Of a stretch of 37,652 nucleotides of DNA, positions 1-8,380 are shown one piece after another (positions within the stretch are counted from its first letter, which is position 1; each line of letters opens with the position of its first letter). Below the pieces are notes generated by a model. That model ran no database searches and was not told the DNA's origin. It saw only the letters and a list, made by a program, of their open reading frames with translations. The DNA comes from an uncultured Lachnospiraceae bacterium (lineage in GTDB: Bacteria > Bacillota > Clostridia > Lachnospirales > Lachnospiraceae): positions 1 through 37,652 of the forward strand of contig CAMNTQ010000033.1 of the NCBI GenBank assembly GCA_946558695.1. The letters are read 5' to 3'. A program made the translations under genes and the position numbers.

Positions 1-621
1 TTTTATCATGATATCTTGTGACATTTACGAAATTAGGGGGTTTGTCAACAGCTCGATATGGCGCTGATGCGCAGTATTCCGGAGGCATGTGTGATTGACG
101 TCAGCGATGCGGGTATGTTTAAAAAGCTGCTGAAGAAAACAAAGACACAAGAAGGTGTTACTTACTTTCGGACGCCGAGAAGAGGACTTTTTGATATCTA
201 TGAAGCTGATACGGATTTTGACATTGGGAAAGGAAAGGTGCTGAGGGAAGGTACGGACGTACTGATTGCAGCTTCCGGGATTATGGTATCAACAGCTATA
301 GAGGCGGCGGATGTGCTGGCCGGAATGGGGATTGAAGCCTGTATCATAGATCCGGTTACAGTCAAACCGTTGGATGAAGAGCTTTTGGAAAAGTACGCAA
401 GACTCACAAAGGCAGTCGTTACAGTGGAGAATCATAATATCATCGGAGGATTGGGAAGCGCCGTGGCAGAAGCGTTGTCGGGGAGATATCCCGCACGTAT
501 AGAAAGGATCGGTGTGAAAGATCAATTCGGACAGGTGGGAGATGAGGCTTATCTGCGGAAGCAGTATTCGCTCACAAAAGAAGAAATCGCGGGTAGAGTC
601 AGAAATATACTGAACAGGTAA
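1..621 (+). pseudogene. Transketolase C-terminal subunit remnant, 5' part frame-disrupted
   Basis: From position 58 an open frame encodes the end of the pyrimidine-binding domain and the whole C-terminal domain of a split transketolase C-subunit (187 residues; intact family members are about 300). The upstream part is read in another frame: positions 36-65 encode GGLSTARYGA, the family's usual sequence before the missing THQxxED motif, while ALMRSIPE follows in the frame of position 58. The bases ATGGCGCT at 58-65 fit both the end of YGA and the start of MAL, so a deletion between two 8-bp direct repeats would explain the shift. That upstream frame also has a TGA at 9-11, and there is no well-spaced ribosome binding site for ATG 58. 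I infer a non-functional remnant. An assembly error at a contig edge is the alternative. A second, intact transketolase pair follows at 2461-4127. Confidence 0.62.
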
Positions 622-673
622 AGAGCATGTCAGGTGTTACCTTAAAAACTGAACGAAAAGCAGGAGGCGGAAA

Positions 674-1411
674 ATGAATCGGATAGATGGAAAAGTGGCA
701 GTTGTTACCGGAGCGACGTCCGGAATGGGGGAGGCCAGTGCAAAAAGATTTGCGCAGGCGGGAGCCAGAGTCGTCGTTGCCGGGAGAAATAAAGAGAGGG
801 GAAAAAAGGTCAGAGATGCGATCTGCAAAGACGGCGGTGAGGCGCTCTTTTTGCCGTTGGACGTATCGGATGAAGAAGGAGTAGAGGCATTTGTTTTAAA
901 GGTAATAGAGACGTACGGAAAGATAGATATTCTGTTTAATAATGCGGGGATCTTTCCGGTGACGCCGCCGCTTGAGGAAATGGAGACTGCCGTATGGGAT
1001 GAGATCATGGATGTGAATGCCACGGGAATGTTCCGGGTGACGAAGTACGCGATGCCTTACCTTGAAAAGAGCCGCGGAGTCGTCCTCAATAATGCTTCCG
1101 TGGCGGGTATGCAGTCTTTTTCAAGCGGCAGGACCTATGCGTACAGCGCGTCGAAAGCGGCGGTGATACAGTTCACGAGAATGATCGCGAAGGTATACGG
1201 GGCAAAAGTGCGGGCGAACTGTATCTGTCCCGGAGTGATCGATACGCCGATCTTTATGAACCGGGATTTCTCGAGATATCATGACAGCATCCCTATGCAT
1301 CGTGTGGGTACGGCGGAGGAGGTGGCGAAGGCGGCCAACTTCCTTGTATCCGATGACGCGGGATACATTAACGGAGCGGTACTTACGATAGACGGCGGGA
1401 TGTCCGTCTGA
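674..1411 (+). CDS. SDR-family NAD(P)-dependent oxidoreductase
   Basis: A 245-residue classical short-chain dehydrogenase/reductase. Visible are the cofactor-binding TGATSGMG (residues 12-19), NNAG (89-92), the catalytic Ser142 and the YxxxK pair Tyr157/Lys161, and the PG motif before the substrate loop. AGGAGG sits 7 nt before the ATG. These enzymes reduce or oxidise a keto/hydroxyl group, and the fold resembles 3-oxoacyl-ACP reductases and sugar-alcohol dehydrogenases, so the substrate cannot be read from sequence. It follows a transketolase remnant and runs directly into a DRE-TIM aldolase gene, so it probably acts on a small carbohydrate in the glycan-precursor pathway. A role left over from a sugar catabolic operon is also possible. 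Confidence 0.9.
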   Translation: MNRIDGKVAVVTGATSGMGEASAKRFAQAGARVVVAGRNKERGKKVRDAICKDGGEALFLPLDVSDEEGVEAFVLKVIETYGKIDILFNNAGIFPVTPPLEEMETAVWDEIMDVNATGMFRVTKYAMPYLEKSRGVVLNNASVAGMQSFSSGRTYAYSASKAAVIQFTRMIAKVYGAKVRANCICPGVIDTPIFMNRDFSRYHDSIPMHRVGTAEEVAKAANFLVSDDAGYINGAVLTIDGGMSV

Positions 1412-1428
1412 TGCAAAGAAGGGAAACT

Positions 1429-2436
1429 ATGGGTGAGATAAAATTACTGGATTGTACTTTGCGGGACGGCGGGTATATCAACGGGTGGAATTTTGGCAGG
1501 AGAGCGATCAGTGAGATCAGCCGGAAATCGTCAGAGGCAGGAAGCGATATTGTGGAGCTGGGATTTTTAAGGGATGTTCCTTATAAAGAAGATCTTGCGG
1601 TATTTGGTGATATCAGACAGATCCGGCCGTTTATGGATCGCGGCAATGACAAGACGCGGTATGCGGTCATGTGCGAGGCAATGCATCCGCTTCCTCTCAG
1701 CAAAATAAAGAGCAGGGAGGACGGCGATGTGGAGATCATACGTGTGATCGTATGGAAACGGCTGCTAAAAGAGGGGCTTGCGTATTGCAAGGGGATGATA
1801 GACCGGGGATACAAGCTTTGCGTACAGCCGAATCGAGTAGACCAGTATTCGGAGGAAGAGTTTATCCGGATGGTTCGCTGCTTCAATGAACTGGATCCGC
1901 TTGCCCTTTATATTGTCGATAGCTTTGGCATATTGGATGCAGATCAGATATTATGTTATGCAGATCTTGCGGATGAACATTTAAAGAAGGATATCGCATT
2001 GGGCTATCATGGACACAACAATCTCATGCAGGCATACGGGACGGCGCAGTGTTTTATCAAAAGGGAGTATGGCCGGGAAGTGTATTTGGATGCAAGCGTA
2101 TATGGAATAGGAAGAGGCGCAGGAAATCTGAATTTAGAATTGATCGCAAAATATTTAAATGAACAGAAGGGCGCCGGGTATCATCTTGAGGATTATATAG
2201 AGATTTACCAGGAATATATAAAAGGGATTTATGAAAAGGAACAGTGGGGATATTCGCCGGCTTACTATCTAACCGCGCTCTGGCGCTGTAATCCTATGTA
2301 CGGCAGGTATTATACTATGGAACGCAGTCTGGAGGACGGAGAGATCAGTCTGGTTTTACAGCACCTTAAAGGAGAAGAGCGGGTACGGTTTTCCAAAGAG
2401 ACAGCGGAAGCAGCGTATGAAAAATATTTGCATTAA
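1429..2436 (+). CDS. DRE-TIM metallolyase (4-hydroxy-2-oxovalerate aldolase-like)
   Basis: About 335 residues of the HMG-CoA lyase/LeuA/4-hydroxy-2-oxovalerate aldolase superfamily. The signature LLDCTLRDGGY lies at the N-terminus (Asp and Arg for metal and enolate chemistry), the metal-binding HGHNN is near residues 194-198, and a GIGRGAGNLNLE segment resembles the aldolase GAGAGN motif. The family cleaves or forms C-C bonds via a pyruvate or acyl enolate and a divalent metal. There is no acetaldehyde dehydrogenase partner, so an aromatic-degradation role is unlikely. Its place between an SDR and a split transketolase, upstream of CDP-sugar enzymes, suggests carbon-chain construction of an unusual sugar; this is inference. 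I prefer ATG 1429 (AAGAAGGG upstream, motif near the N-terminus) over ATG 1411, which overlaps the preceding stop. Confidence 0.85.
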   Translation: MGEIKLLDCTLRDGGYINGWNFGRRAISEISRKSSEAGSDIVELGFLRDVPYKEDLAVFGDIRQIRPFMDRGNDKTRYAVMCEAMHPLPLSKIKSREDGDVEIIRVIVWKRLLKEGLAYCKGMIDRGYKLCVQPNRVDQYSEEEFIRMVRCFNELDPLALYIVDSFGILDADQILCYADLADEHLKKDIALGYHGHNNLMQAYGTAQCFIKREYGREVYLDASVYGIGRGAGNLNLELIAKYLNEQKGAGYHLEDYIEIYQEYIKGIYEKEQWGYSPAYYLTALWRCNPMYGRYYTMERSLEDGEISLVLQHLKGEERVRFSKETAEAAYEKYLH

Positions 2437-2460
2437 AAAATGATATAAAGAGGTTTGCCT

Positions 2461-3249
2461 ATGAAAGAAAAGTTAAAGCAACTGCGTAAAAGATGTCTGA
2501 GATTGTCTTACATTTGTCAAGATGGGAATCTGCAGAGCGCTTTTTCCTGCATGGAAATCATATGGTGTCTGTATGATGGCGTGATGAATTGGAGTCCTGA
2601 ACAGGCATTGGATAAAAACAGAGATTATTTTATCGTAAGTAAGGGGCAGGCGACATTGGCGCTTTACGCGGTTTTGATTGAAAAAGGAATGTTTTCGGAG
2701 ACGGATTTTGATGGTATGGGAAGCTTTCAAAGCAGATACTGCATTCAGACGGATCCGACCAAATTTCCAGAGGGCGGAATTGAGAATGCGGCAGGTTCAC
2801 TGGGACATGGCCTTCCCATTGCGGCGGGACTGGCTATGGCTGCAAAGATAAAGAAAAGACCGTCTATGGTCTATGTCCTTGCCGGGGACGGCGAATTTTG
2901 CGAAGGGACGATGTGGGAGGCATGTTTGTTTGCCGCAGGCAAGAAATTGGATAATCTGTGCGTGATCATCGATGATAATCATTCCGTAGAAGCGATGATA
3001 GACATGGGAGATATGAGACGGAAATTGGAAAGCTTCGGTTTTGATGTATTTGAGGCAGAGGGACATCAAGAGGAGAAGTTAAAAGAAGTCTTTTTAAATT
3101 TTGCTGCCAACGGGAGGCCGAAGGCAGTTATTGCAGATACGATCAGGGGATATGGAAGCAGGACTTTAACGAAGGAGGAAATCTGGTTTCATAAAGCTCC
3201 GAATGCACAGGAGCTTTCTATGCTCTGCAGGGAGGTGGATGAATTTTGA
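2461..3249 (+). CDS. Transketolase N-terminal (TPP-binding) subunit
   Basis: 262 residues, the normal size of a split transketolase N-subunit. Recognisable are GSLGHGLPIAAG (about 112-123) and the TPP/metal-binding GDGEFCEG ending in the conserved Asn173 of DDNHS. It should form the thiamine-diphosphate active site with the next gene product, transferring a two-carbon ketol unit in the cytosol. The start is ATG 2461 with AAAGAGG seven bases upstream; an in-frame TTG at 2455 lies within that spacer and is less likely. The 3' end overlaps the start of the C-subunit by 4 nt (TTGA), indicating translational coupling. Context with CDP-dideoxyhexose genes suggests it supplies or modifies a sugar precursor rather than serving the pentose phosphate pathway. 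Confidence 0.93.
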   Translation: MKEKLKQLRKRCLRLSYICQDGNLQSAFSCMEIIWCLYDGVMNWSPEQALDKNRDYFIVSKGQATLALYAVLIEKGMFSETDFDGMGSFQSRYCIQTDPTKFPEGGIENAAGSLGHGLPIAAGLAMAAKIKKRPSMVYVLAGDGEFCEGTMWEACLFAAGKKLDNLCVIIDDNHSVEAMIDMGDMRRKLESFGFDVFEAEGHQEEKLKEVFLNFAANGRPKAVIADTIRGYGSRTLTKEEIWFHKAPNAQELSMLCREVDEF

Positions 3250-4127
3250 GACGCGCTTTTTTAAACCGGGTTGATCGGATGATCCGGGAAGAGGAAGATA
3301 CCGTATTCTTTACCGTGGATATCGGGATGTGGACGATCCGGGATATTTTATCCGTCTATCCGGAGAGGGCGATGAATGTAGGAATCTATGAAGACGGGAT
3401 GTTTGGAATCGCCGCCGGACTGGCCGCGGGAGGGATGGTTCCGACAATCTTCGGGATACAGCCGTATCTGATCGAGCGGACGTTAGAGCAGATCAAATTG
3501 GATTTTGCGTATCAGAGACTGGGAGTCAATGTAGTAGGAACCGGAGCAGCGGTGGATTATCCGAAATACGGCTATTCTCATTATTGTGCGGAGGATGCGG
3601 GAATCTTGAAAATGATACCGGAAGCAGAGCTGATTACGCCCGGAACGGCCAAAGAATTTTTAAGGTTGTATGATCAGGCGTACCGGGACGGCCGACCTTC
3701 CTTTTTCAGAGTCAGTGATCATCCGAATAAAAATCATGATATCGAGGTGGAATTTGGAAAAGCATCCATTGTGCAGAAGGGAGCGAAGGCGACAGTGATT
3801 GCGGTCTCCGTTCTGCTGGATGACGTGCTGGAGGCATGTGAGGAGGAAGACGTGACGGTATTGTATTATACGACGCTGGCGCCTTTTGACCGGGATACTT
3901 TAAGGGAAGTATGCGGCAATGGAAAGATGCTGGTCTGCGAGCCTCATTTTTCCGGAGTCTTGGATTATGACATTCTTCAGGCAATGGAGGGGAGAAATGT
4001 GCAGATCCGGCATGTAGGCTTTCCGAGGGAGATTTTCAGAAACTACGGAAGCTACGAAGATAAGCTGCGTCATTATCATGTGAATCAGGAGAAGATCAGG
4101 GAGGAACTTCAGCAGCTATTAGAATAG
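3246..4127 (+). CDS. Transketolase C-terminal subunit
   Basis: 293 residues comprising the pyrimidine-binding domain (with the TPP-activating glutamate, about Glu49 in NVGIYEDGMFG) and the C-terminal transketolase domain. It starts with TTG, overlapping the N-subunit stop; GGGAGGTGG lies about seven bases upstream, supporting this unusual start. The sequence is divergent: the usual THQxxEDIALMR block reads YSHYCAEDAGILKMIPEAE, so substrate preference may differ from housekeeping transketolases. Family knowledge: pairs with the N-subunit into a heterotetramer. Neighbours (DRE-TIM aldolase, RfbH, RfbG) suggest a two-carbon transfer in nucleotide-sugar synthesis, by analogy with the TPP enzyme YerE of yersiniose biosynthesis, although YerE belongs to a different TPP family. 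Confidence 0.9.
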   Translation: MRRAFLNRVDRMIREEEDTVFFTVDIGMWTIRDILSVYPERAMNVGIYEDGMFGIAAGLAAGGMVPTIFGIQPYLIERTLEQIKLDFAYQRLGVNVVGTGAAVDYPKYGYSHYCAEDAGILKMIPEAELITPGTAKEFLRLYDQAYRDGRPSFFRVSDHPNKNHDIEVEFGKASIVQKGAKATVIAVSVLLDDVLEACEEEDVTVLYYTTLAPFDRDTLREVCGNGKMLVCEPHFSGVLDYDILQAMEGRNVQIRHVGFPREIFRNYGSYEDKLRHYHVNQEKIREELQQLLE

Positions 4128-4139
4128 GAGGAAAGAAAG

Positions 4140-5489
4140 ATGTTTGCTGACATGACGGAAAGAGAAGCAAGGGAACATATATTAAAAGAAGTTGATGCAT
4201 ACTGCAGGATATTTCACGGACAGACGGACTGGAAACGGGGCGGCCGGGTAGCCTATGCTTCCAGAGTGTATGACAGTTCGGAGATGGTAAATCTTGTGGA
4301 CAGCTCGCTGGAATTCTGGCTGACGGCAGGAAGATATACGGAACGGTTTGAAAAACAGTTTGCATCGTATCTGGATGTGAAGTACTGCAGTTTGGTTAAT
4401 TCGGGTTCTTCTGCGAATCTTCTGGCATTTATGGCATTGACTTCTCCGCTGTTGGGCGATCGGCGGATTCTGCCGGGGGATGAAGTAATTACTGTGGCGG
4501 CGGGATTCCCGACTACCGTTGCGCCAATCATCCAGTATGGAGCAATTCCGGTTTTTCTGGATGTTACGATTCCGCAGTATAACGTGGATGTAACGCAGTT
4601 AGAACTTGCGCTGTCAGAGAAGACGAAGGCAGTTATGCTTGCGCATACGCTGGGGAATCCGTTTGATCTGCAGGCATTAAAAGAGTTCTGTAAAAAACAT
4701 CGTTTGTGGCTGATTGAAGATAACTGTGATGCGCTGGGATCGGAATACTATATAGACGGAGAATGGCGGTTGACAGGGACGATCGGCGATATCGGCGCTT
4801 CCAGTTTCTATCCGCCCCATCATATGACGATGGGGGAGGGCGGAGCGGTTTATACGGATCATCCGCTGCTGAATAAAATCATACGTTCTCTGAGGGATTG
4901 GGGAAGAGACTGCCGCTGTCCCTCCGGTCAGGATAATCTGTGCGGTCATCGGTTTGACAGACAATACGGGGAATTGCCGCCCGGGTATGATCACAAATAT
5001 GTATATTCTCATTTTGGCTATAATTTAAAAGCTACGGATATGCAGGCGGCGGTAGGGTGCGCGCAGCTTGGAAAGTTAGAAGAATTTACCCGCCTTCGGA
5101 GAGAACATTTTGCGATTCTAAAGGAAAGGCTTGAGCCGGTAAAAGACAGCCTGATCCTGCCGGAACCGGAGCCGCATGCGAATCCGAGCTGGTTCGGGTT
5201 TCTGATAACCTGCAGGGAGCATATGCAAAAAAACAGTATCGTATCTTTTTTGGAAGAAAAAGGAATCCAGACAAGGATGTTATTCGCCGGGAATATCATA
5301 AAGCAGCCTTGTTTTGATGGAATGAGAAAAAGCGGACGGGGATTCAGGATTGCAGGGAATCTGGACAACACAGACTATATTATGATGAACACATTCTGGG
5401 TAGGAGTATATCCGGGAATGAGCGAAGAGATGCTTTTGTATATGGCGGATATGATTATCGAGGCAGTGGAGAAAGAAAGATGTCAATAA
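4140..5489 (+). CDS. rfbH: CDP-4-dehydro-6-deoxyglucose 3-dehydrase (RfbH/DdhC)
   Basis: 449 residues of the DegT/DnrJ/EryC1 fold. It has the hallmark of the dehydrase E1: the aldimine lysine is replaced by histidine (SFYPPHHMTMGEGG, His227), so the PMP cofactor is used for C3 deoxygenation rather than transamination. The four [2Fe-2S] cysteines are present: Cys196, then Cys258-x-Cys260-x7-Cys268, matching the family spacing. The product would be a CDP-3,6-dideoxy-4-hexulose intermediate. AGGAGG precedes the ATG and the 3' end overlaps rfbG by 10 nt. The usual reductase partner (RfbI/DdhD) and the glucose-1-phosphate cytidylyltransferase (RfbF) are not in the window. Confidence 0.95.
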   Translation: MFADMTEREAREHILKEVDAYCRIFHGQTDWKRGGRVAYASRVYDSSEMVNLVDSSLEFWLTAGRYTERFEKQFASYLDVKYCSLVNSGSSANLLAFMALTSPLLGDRRILPGDEVITVAAGFPTTVAPIIQYGAIPVFLDVTIPQYNVDVTQLELALSEKTKAVMLAHTLGNPFDLQALKEFCKKHRLWLIEDNCDALGSEYYIDGEWRLTGTIGDIGASSFYPPHHMTMGEGGAVYTDHPLLNKIIRSLRDWGRDCRCPSGQDNLCGHRFDRQYGELPPGYDHKYVYSHFGYNLKATDMQAAVGCAQLGKLEEFTRLRREHFAILKERLEPVKDSLILPEPEPHANPSWFGFLITCREHMQKNSIVSFLEEKGIQTRMLFAGNIIKQPCFDGMRKSGRGFRIAGNLDNTDYIMMNTFWVGVYPGMSEEMLLYMADMIIEAVEKERCQ

Positions 5490-6577
5490 AAGATTTTTAT
5501 TATGGGAAAAAAGTGCTTGTTACCGGGCATACGGGATTCAAAGGCGCTTGGATGTGCTGTGTCCTTAAGCATTTGGGAGCAGATGTTACCGGTTACGCGC
5601 TGAATCCGCCTACGGAGCCGTCGCTTTTTGCCATCAGCAAAGCAGAAGAGAAAATCCGGTCTGTTTATGGGGATGTCCGCGATCTTGAGCACTTGAATCA
5701 GATTTTTGGCCGTGTCAAGCCGGAAATCGTGATTCATATGGCGGCTCAGCCGTTAGTGAGGGAGGCTTACAGAGAGCCGGTAGATACATACAGTACTAAT
5801 GTTTTAGGAACGGTTCATGTATTGGAATGCGTGAGGCAGAATTCTTGCGTAAAATCGTTTGTAAATGTGACAACGGATAAAGTGTATAAGAATAGAGAAT
5901 GGATATGGGGCTATAGAGAAGATGAGGAGTTGAACGGGTATGATCCGTATTCTAATTCCAAGTCCTGTTCCGAACTGATAACGGAGTGCTATAAAAATTC
6001 TTATTTTCAGAATGAAAGGGCTGCAATATCAACGGTGCGTGCCGGAAATGTAATCGGAGGAGGGGATTTTGCCAGAGACCGCATCATACCGGACTGTGTG
6101 AGAGCGGCGGTGGGCAGTCGTGTGATTTCGGTCAGGAATCCGTATTCTGTACGTCCTTACCAGCATGTGCTGGAACCGGTGTCAGCATATCTTAATCTGG
6201 CGAAAGCGCAGTATATGGATCGAAGCGCGGCCGGGTGTTACAATATCGGACCGGATGAAAGGGACTGCTGTACGACAAAAGATCTGGTTGAATTGTTCTG
6301 TAAAAAATGGAAAGAACACTTTTCGTCGGACATAAAATGGGTTAATGAATATGACGGCGGACCTCATGAGGCAAATTATTTGAAACTGGACTGCTCAAAG
6401 ATGAAAAGCAGATTCAAATGGCGGCCGGTGTGGGACATAGAAGAGGCGGTTGATAGAGTCATACAGTGGAATCAGGCGTATATTGAGGGCGGGGATGTAT
6501 TAAGCTGTATGGAAGGGCAGATTTGTGACTATATGAAGTCATTGGTTGAGTGCAAGGAGAGTTATGCAGATTTATGA
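5480..6577 (+). CDS. rfbG: CDP-glucose 4,6-dehydratase
   Basis: 365 residues of the extended SDR family. The NAD-binding VLVTGHTGFKGAW is at residues 13-25, followed by HMAAQPLV, a TTDKVY active-site segment and the YSNSK (YxxxK) catalytic motif; these agree with RfbG/DdhB rather than dTDP-glucose dehydratases. It converts CDP-glucose to CDP-4-dehydro-6-deoxyglucose, the substrate of the RfbH encoded just upstream. The start overlaps rfbH by 10 nt and the end overlaps the FkbM gene by 14 nt, so this is a tight operon. The gene order (rfbH before rfbG) is reversed relative to the Salmonella/Yersinia F-G-H order. Confidence 0.95.
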   Translation: MSIKDFYYGKKVLVTGHTGFKGAWMCCVLKHLGADVTGYALNPPTEPSLFAISKAEEKIRSVYGDVRDLEHLNQIFGRVKPEIVIHMAAQPLVREAYREPVDTYSTNVLGTVHVLECVRQNSCVKSFVNVTTDKVYKNREWIWGYREDEELNGYDPYSNSKSCSELITECYKNSYFQNERAAISTVRAGNVIGGGDFARDRIIPDCVRAAVGSRVISVRNPYSVRPYQHVLEPVSAYLNLAKAQYMDRSAAGCYNIGPDERDCCTTKDLVELFCKKWKEHFSSDIKWVNEYDGGPHEANYLKLDCSKMKSRFKWRPVWDIEEAVDRVIQWNQAYIEGGDVLSCMEGQICDYMKSLVECKESYADL

Positions 6578-7595
6578 TTATTTACAAGATGAGGTTTCCA
6601 GAAAGCTTTATCTGGCAAGAGTAAATTTTTCTGTTACAGGAGACTGGGATTATATTACAAAGCTTCCAATGGAATATAAAAGCCTGAATACGGATGCGGC
6701 GGAGTTTTACCGGAAGCTGTATGAGGACAAAGGGAAAAAGGTTATATTCGGGGCGGGCGGCAGCGGCAGGGCATTGGCCAGAGGATTCCGCGATCTGGAG
6801 GTTGAATGTTTTATTGATAATTTCTGCCATACTGCAGAGGAGGTATGCGGACTGCCCGTTTACAGACCGGATAAATATCTGGAACTGTTCGGAACAGATT
6901 ATGCGAAAATCATTGTTTCTATTTTTGATAGGAGATCTTGTGCAAAAGCAGTAGACCAGTTGATTGACGGAGGAGTAAAAAGAGAAGATATTATATGGAT
7001 ACCGGCGGATTGGAGAAACAATTTGTCGCAGTATTTTGATGTGTTTGTACCGCGTGAAGGGGAGTCGTTTGCAGATTGCGGATGTTTTGACGGAGGATCG
7101 GCATTTCGGTTTGCCGGCTGGTGCGGACAGTTAGGATATAAAAAAATCTGGTCTTTTGAACCGGATCCGCATTCCTTTGAAAAATGTAAAAAGGTTTTAT
7201 CCGTGCTTGATAACTGTATGGTGTATCCATATGGAGTTTCAGATCATAACGGTACGGTTTCCTTTTGCGGGGATGGAGGAGAAGATTCCCGAATCATTGC
7301 AGATGGTCTGCAGGGAAATCTTACAGAAGTACAAACAGTTGCACTGGATGATTTTTTGAAAAATGAAACGGTATCTTTTATTAAAATGGATGTTGAGGGC
7401 GCAGAATATAAAGCCATAGAAGGCGCGGCTAAAATTATAACAGAACAAAAGCCCCGTCTGGCGGTTTCTGTTTACCATAAAGCGGAAGATATTTTTTCAA
7501 TTCCGCAGCTGCTTTTAGAAATGCGGAAGGATTACCGGCTATACCTTAGACATTATAGTCTGGTTACTGACGAGACTGTGTTGTATGCTGAATAG
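6564..7595 (+). CDS. Two-domain FkbM-family methyltransferase
   Basis: 343 residues. The N-terminal 150 residues include VIFGAGGSGRA (60-70), a Rossmann-like nucleotide-binding loop of the kind seen in PglD-type or CoA-binding-like domains. The C-terminal half is an FkbM SAM-dependent methyltransferase with a DCGCFDGGSA glycine-rich loop (171-180), FEPDP and the MDVEGAE motif. FkbM enzymes O-methylate sugars or polyketides. I infer methylation of the dideoxy or branched sugar made upstream. ATG 6564 is chosen because AAGGAG lies 4 nt before it; a TTG at 6546 is in frame but lacks a site. By eye the gene is more AT-rich than the later housekeeping genes. It is the last gene of the first block; 89 nt follow before the epimerase. 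Confidence 0.85.
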   Translation: MQIYDYLQDEVSRKLYLARVNFSVTGDWDYITKLPMEYKSLNTDAAEFYRKLYEDKGKKVIFGAGGSGRALARGFRDLEVECFIDNFCHTAEEVCGLPVYRPDKYLELFGTDYAKIIVSIFDRRSCAKAVDQLIDGGVKREDIIWIPADWRNNLSQYFDVFVPREGESFADCGCFDGGSAFRFAGWCGQLGYKKIWSFEPDPHSFEKCKKVLSVLDNCMVYPYGVSDHNGTVSFCGDGGEDSRIIADGLQGNLTEVQTVALDDFLKNETVSFIKMDVEGAEYKAIEGAAKIITEQKPRLAVSVYHKAEDIFSIPQLLLEMRKDYRLYLRHYSLVTDETVLYAE

Positions 7596-7684
7596 ATGTT
7601 ATCAAAACCAGATGATGTTTATGATAAAAGGCAGTATTTTGGTATATCAATGACAGTATACTGATAGTAGAAAGGCGGATTATA

Positions 7685-8350
7685 ATGATGGATTTTGAAT
7701 TAATGGCCTCTATGATGTGTGCCGATTACGGGAATTTAGAGGAAGAAATAAATCATCTGGAAACCGGTGGTATCGATTCTTTCCATATCGATATCATGGA
7801 CGGACGCTACGTCCCTAATTTTGCCATGTCTCTGAACGATATGCGTTACATAGCCGGCTCTGCGAAGAAACCGCTGGACGTTCATCTGATGATCGAACAC
7901 CCCAGCAATAACATAGGGCTTTTTCTTTCCAATCTGCGGAAAGGAGATACGGTCTATATCCATCCGGAGGCGGAATACCACCCTTCTACCACCCTGCAGA
8001 GAATTATCGATGCGGGTATGATTCCTGGGATTGCCATCAATCCGGGTACTTCTGTGGAGACGGTTTTTGAGATGTTAAGAATCGTAAAAAAAGTTCTTGT
8101 GATGTCGGTAAATCCCGGCAATGCGGGACAGATGTATCTTCCCTACGTGGGAAAGAAGATCACGAAACTGCTCTCCATAAAGGAAGATATGGATTTTGAG
8201 CTGTACTGGGACGGAGCCTGCAGTGCGGGGCGGATACTGGAGTATGCCCCGAGAGGCGTAAAGGGCTTTGTGCTGGGGACAACGCTTCTGTTCGGCAAGG
8301 ATAAGACGTATATGGAGACGCTGCAGAATATCCGTAAGTTGAAGTTTTGA
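7685..8350 (+). CDS. Pentulose/hexulose-phosphate 3-epimerase (Rpe/AlsE family)
   Basis: 221 residues of the ribulose-phosphate 3-epimerase TIM-barrel family. Visible are the metal/catalytic segments SFHIDIMDG, LDVHLMIEHP, MSVNPGNAGQ and a variant of the VDGGI loop, here YWDGACSAG, with the catalytic Asp retained. This divergence is closer to allulose-6-phosphate 3-epimerases and secondary Rpe copies than to housekeeping Rpe. In context with the following cytidylyltransferase and polyol dehydrogenase it probably supplies a ketose phosphate (such as D-ribulose 5-phosphate) for reduction and CTP activation. It starts with two consecutive ATGs preceded by AAAGGCGG. The 89-nt gap before it, containing the palindrome CAGTATACTG (7654-7663), may hold a separate promoter, though I see no convincing -35. 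Confidence 0.88.
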   Translation: MMDFELMASMMCADYGNLEEEINHLETGGIDSFHIDIMDGRYVPNFAMSLNDMRYIAGSAKKPLDVHLMIEHPSNNIGLFLSNLRKGDTVYIHPEAEYHPSTTLQRIIDAGMIPGIAINPGTSVETVFEMLRIVKKVLVMSVNPGNAGQMYLPYVGKKITKLLSIKEDMDFELYWDGACSAGRILEYAPRGVKGFVLGTTLLFGKDKTYMETLQNIRKLKF

Positions 8351-8380
8351 TTGCAAGAATTATATGACAGGAGCTGAAAG

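Noticed and set aside
7640..7684. Promoter with TATACT -10 before the epimerase gene
   Set aside because: No acceptable -35 at 16-18 bp; the palindrome CAGTATACTG alone is not enough.
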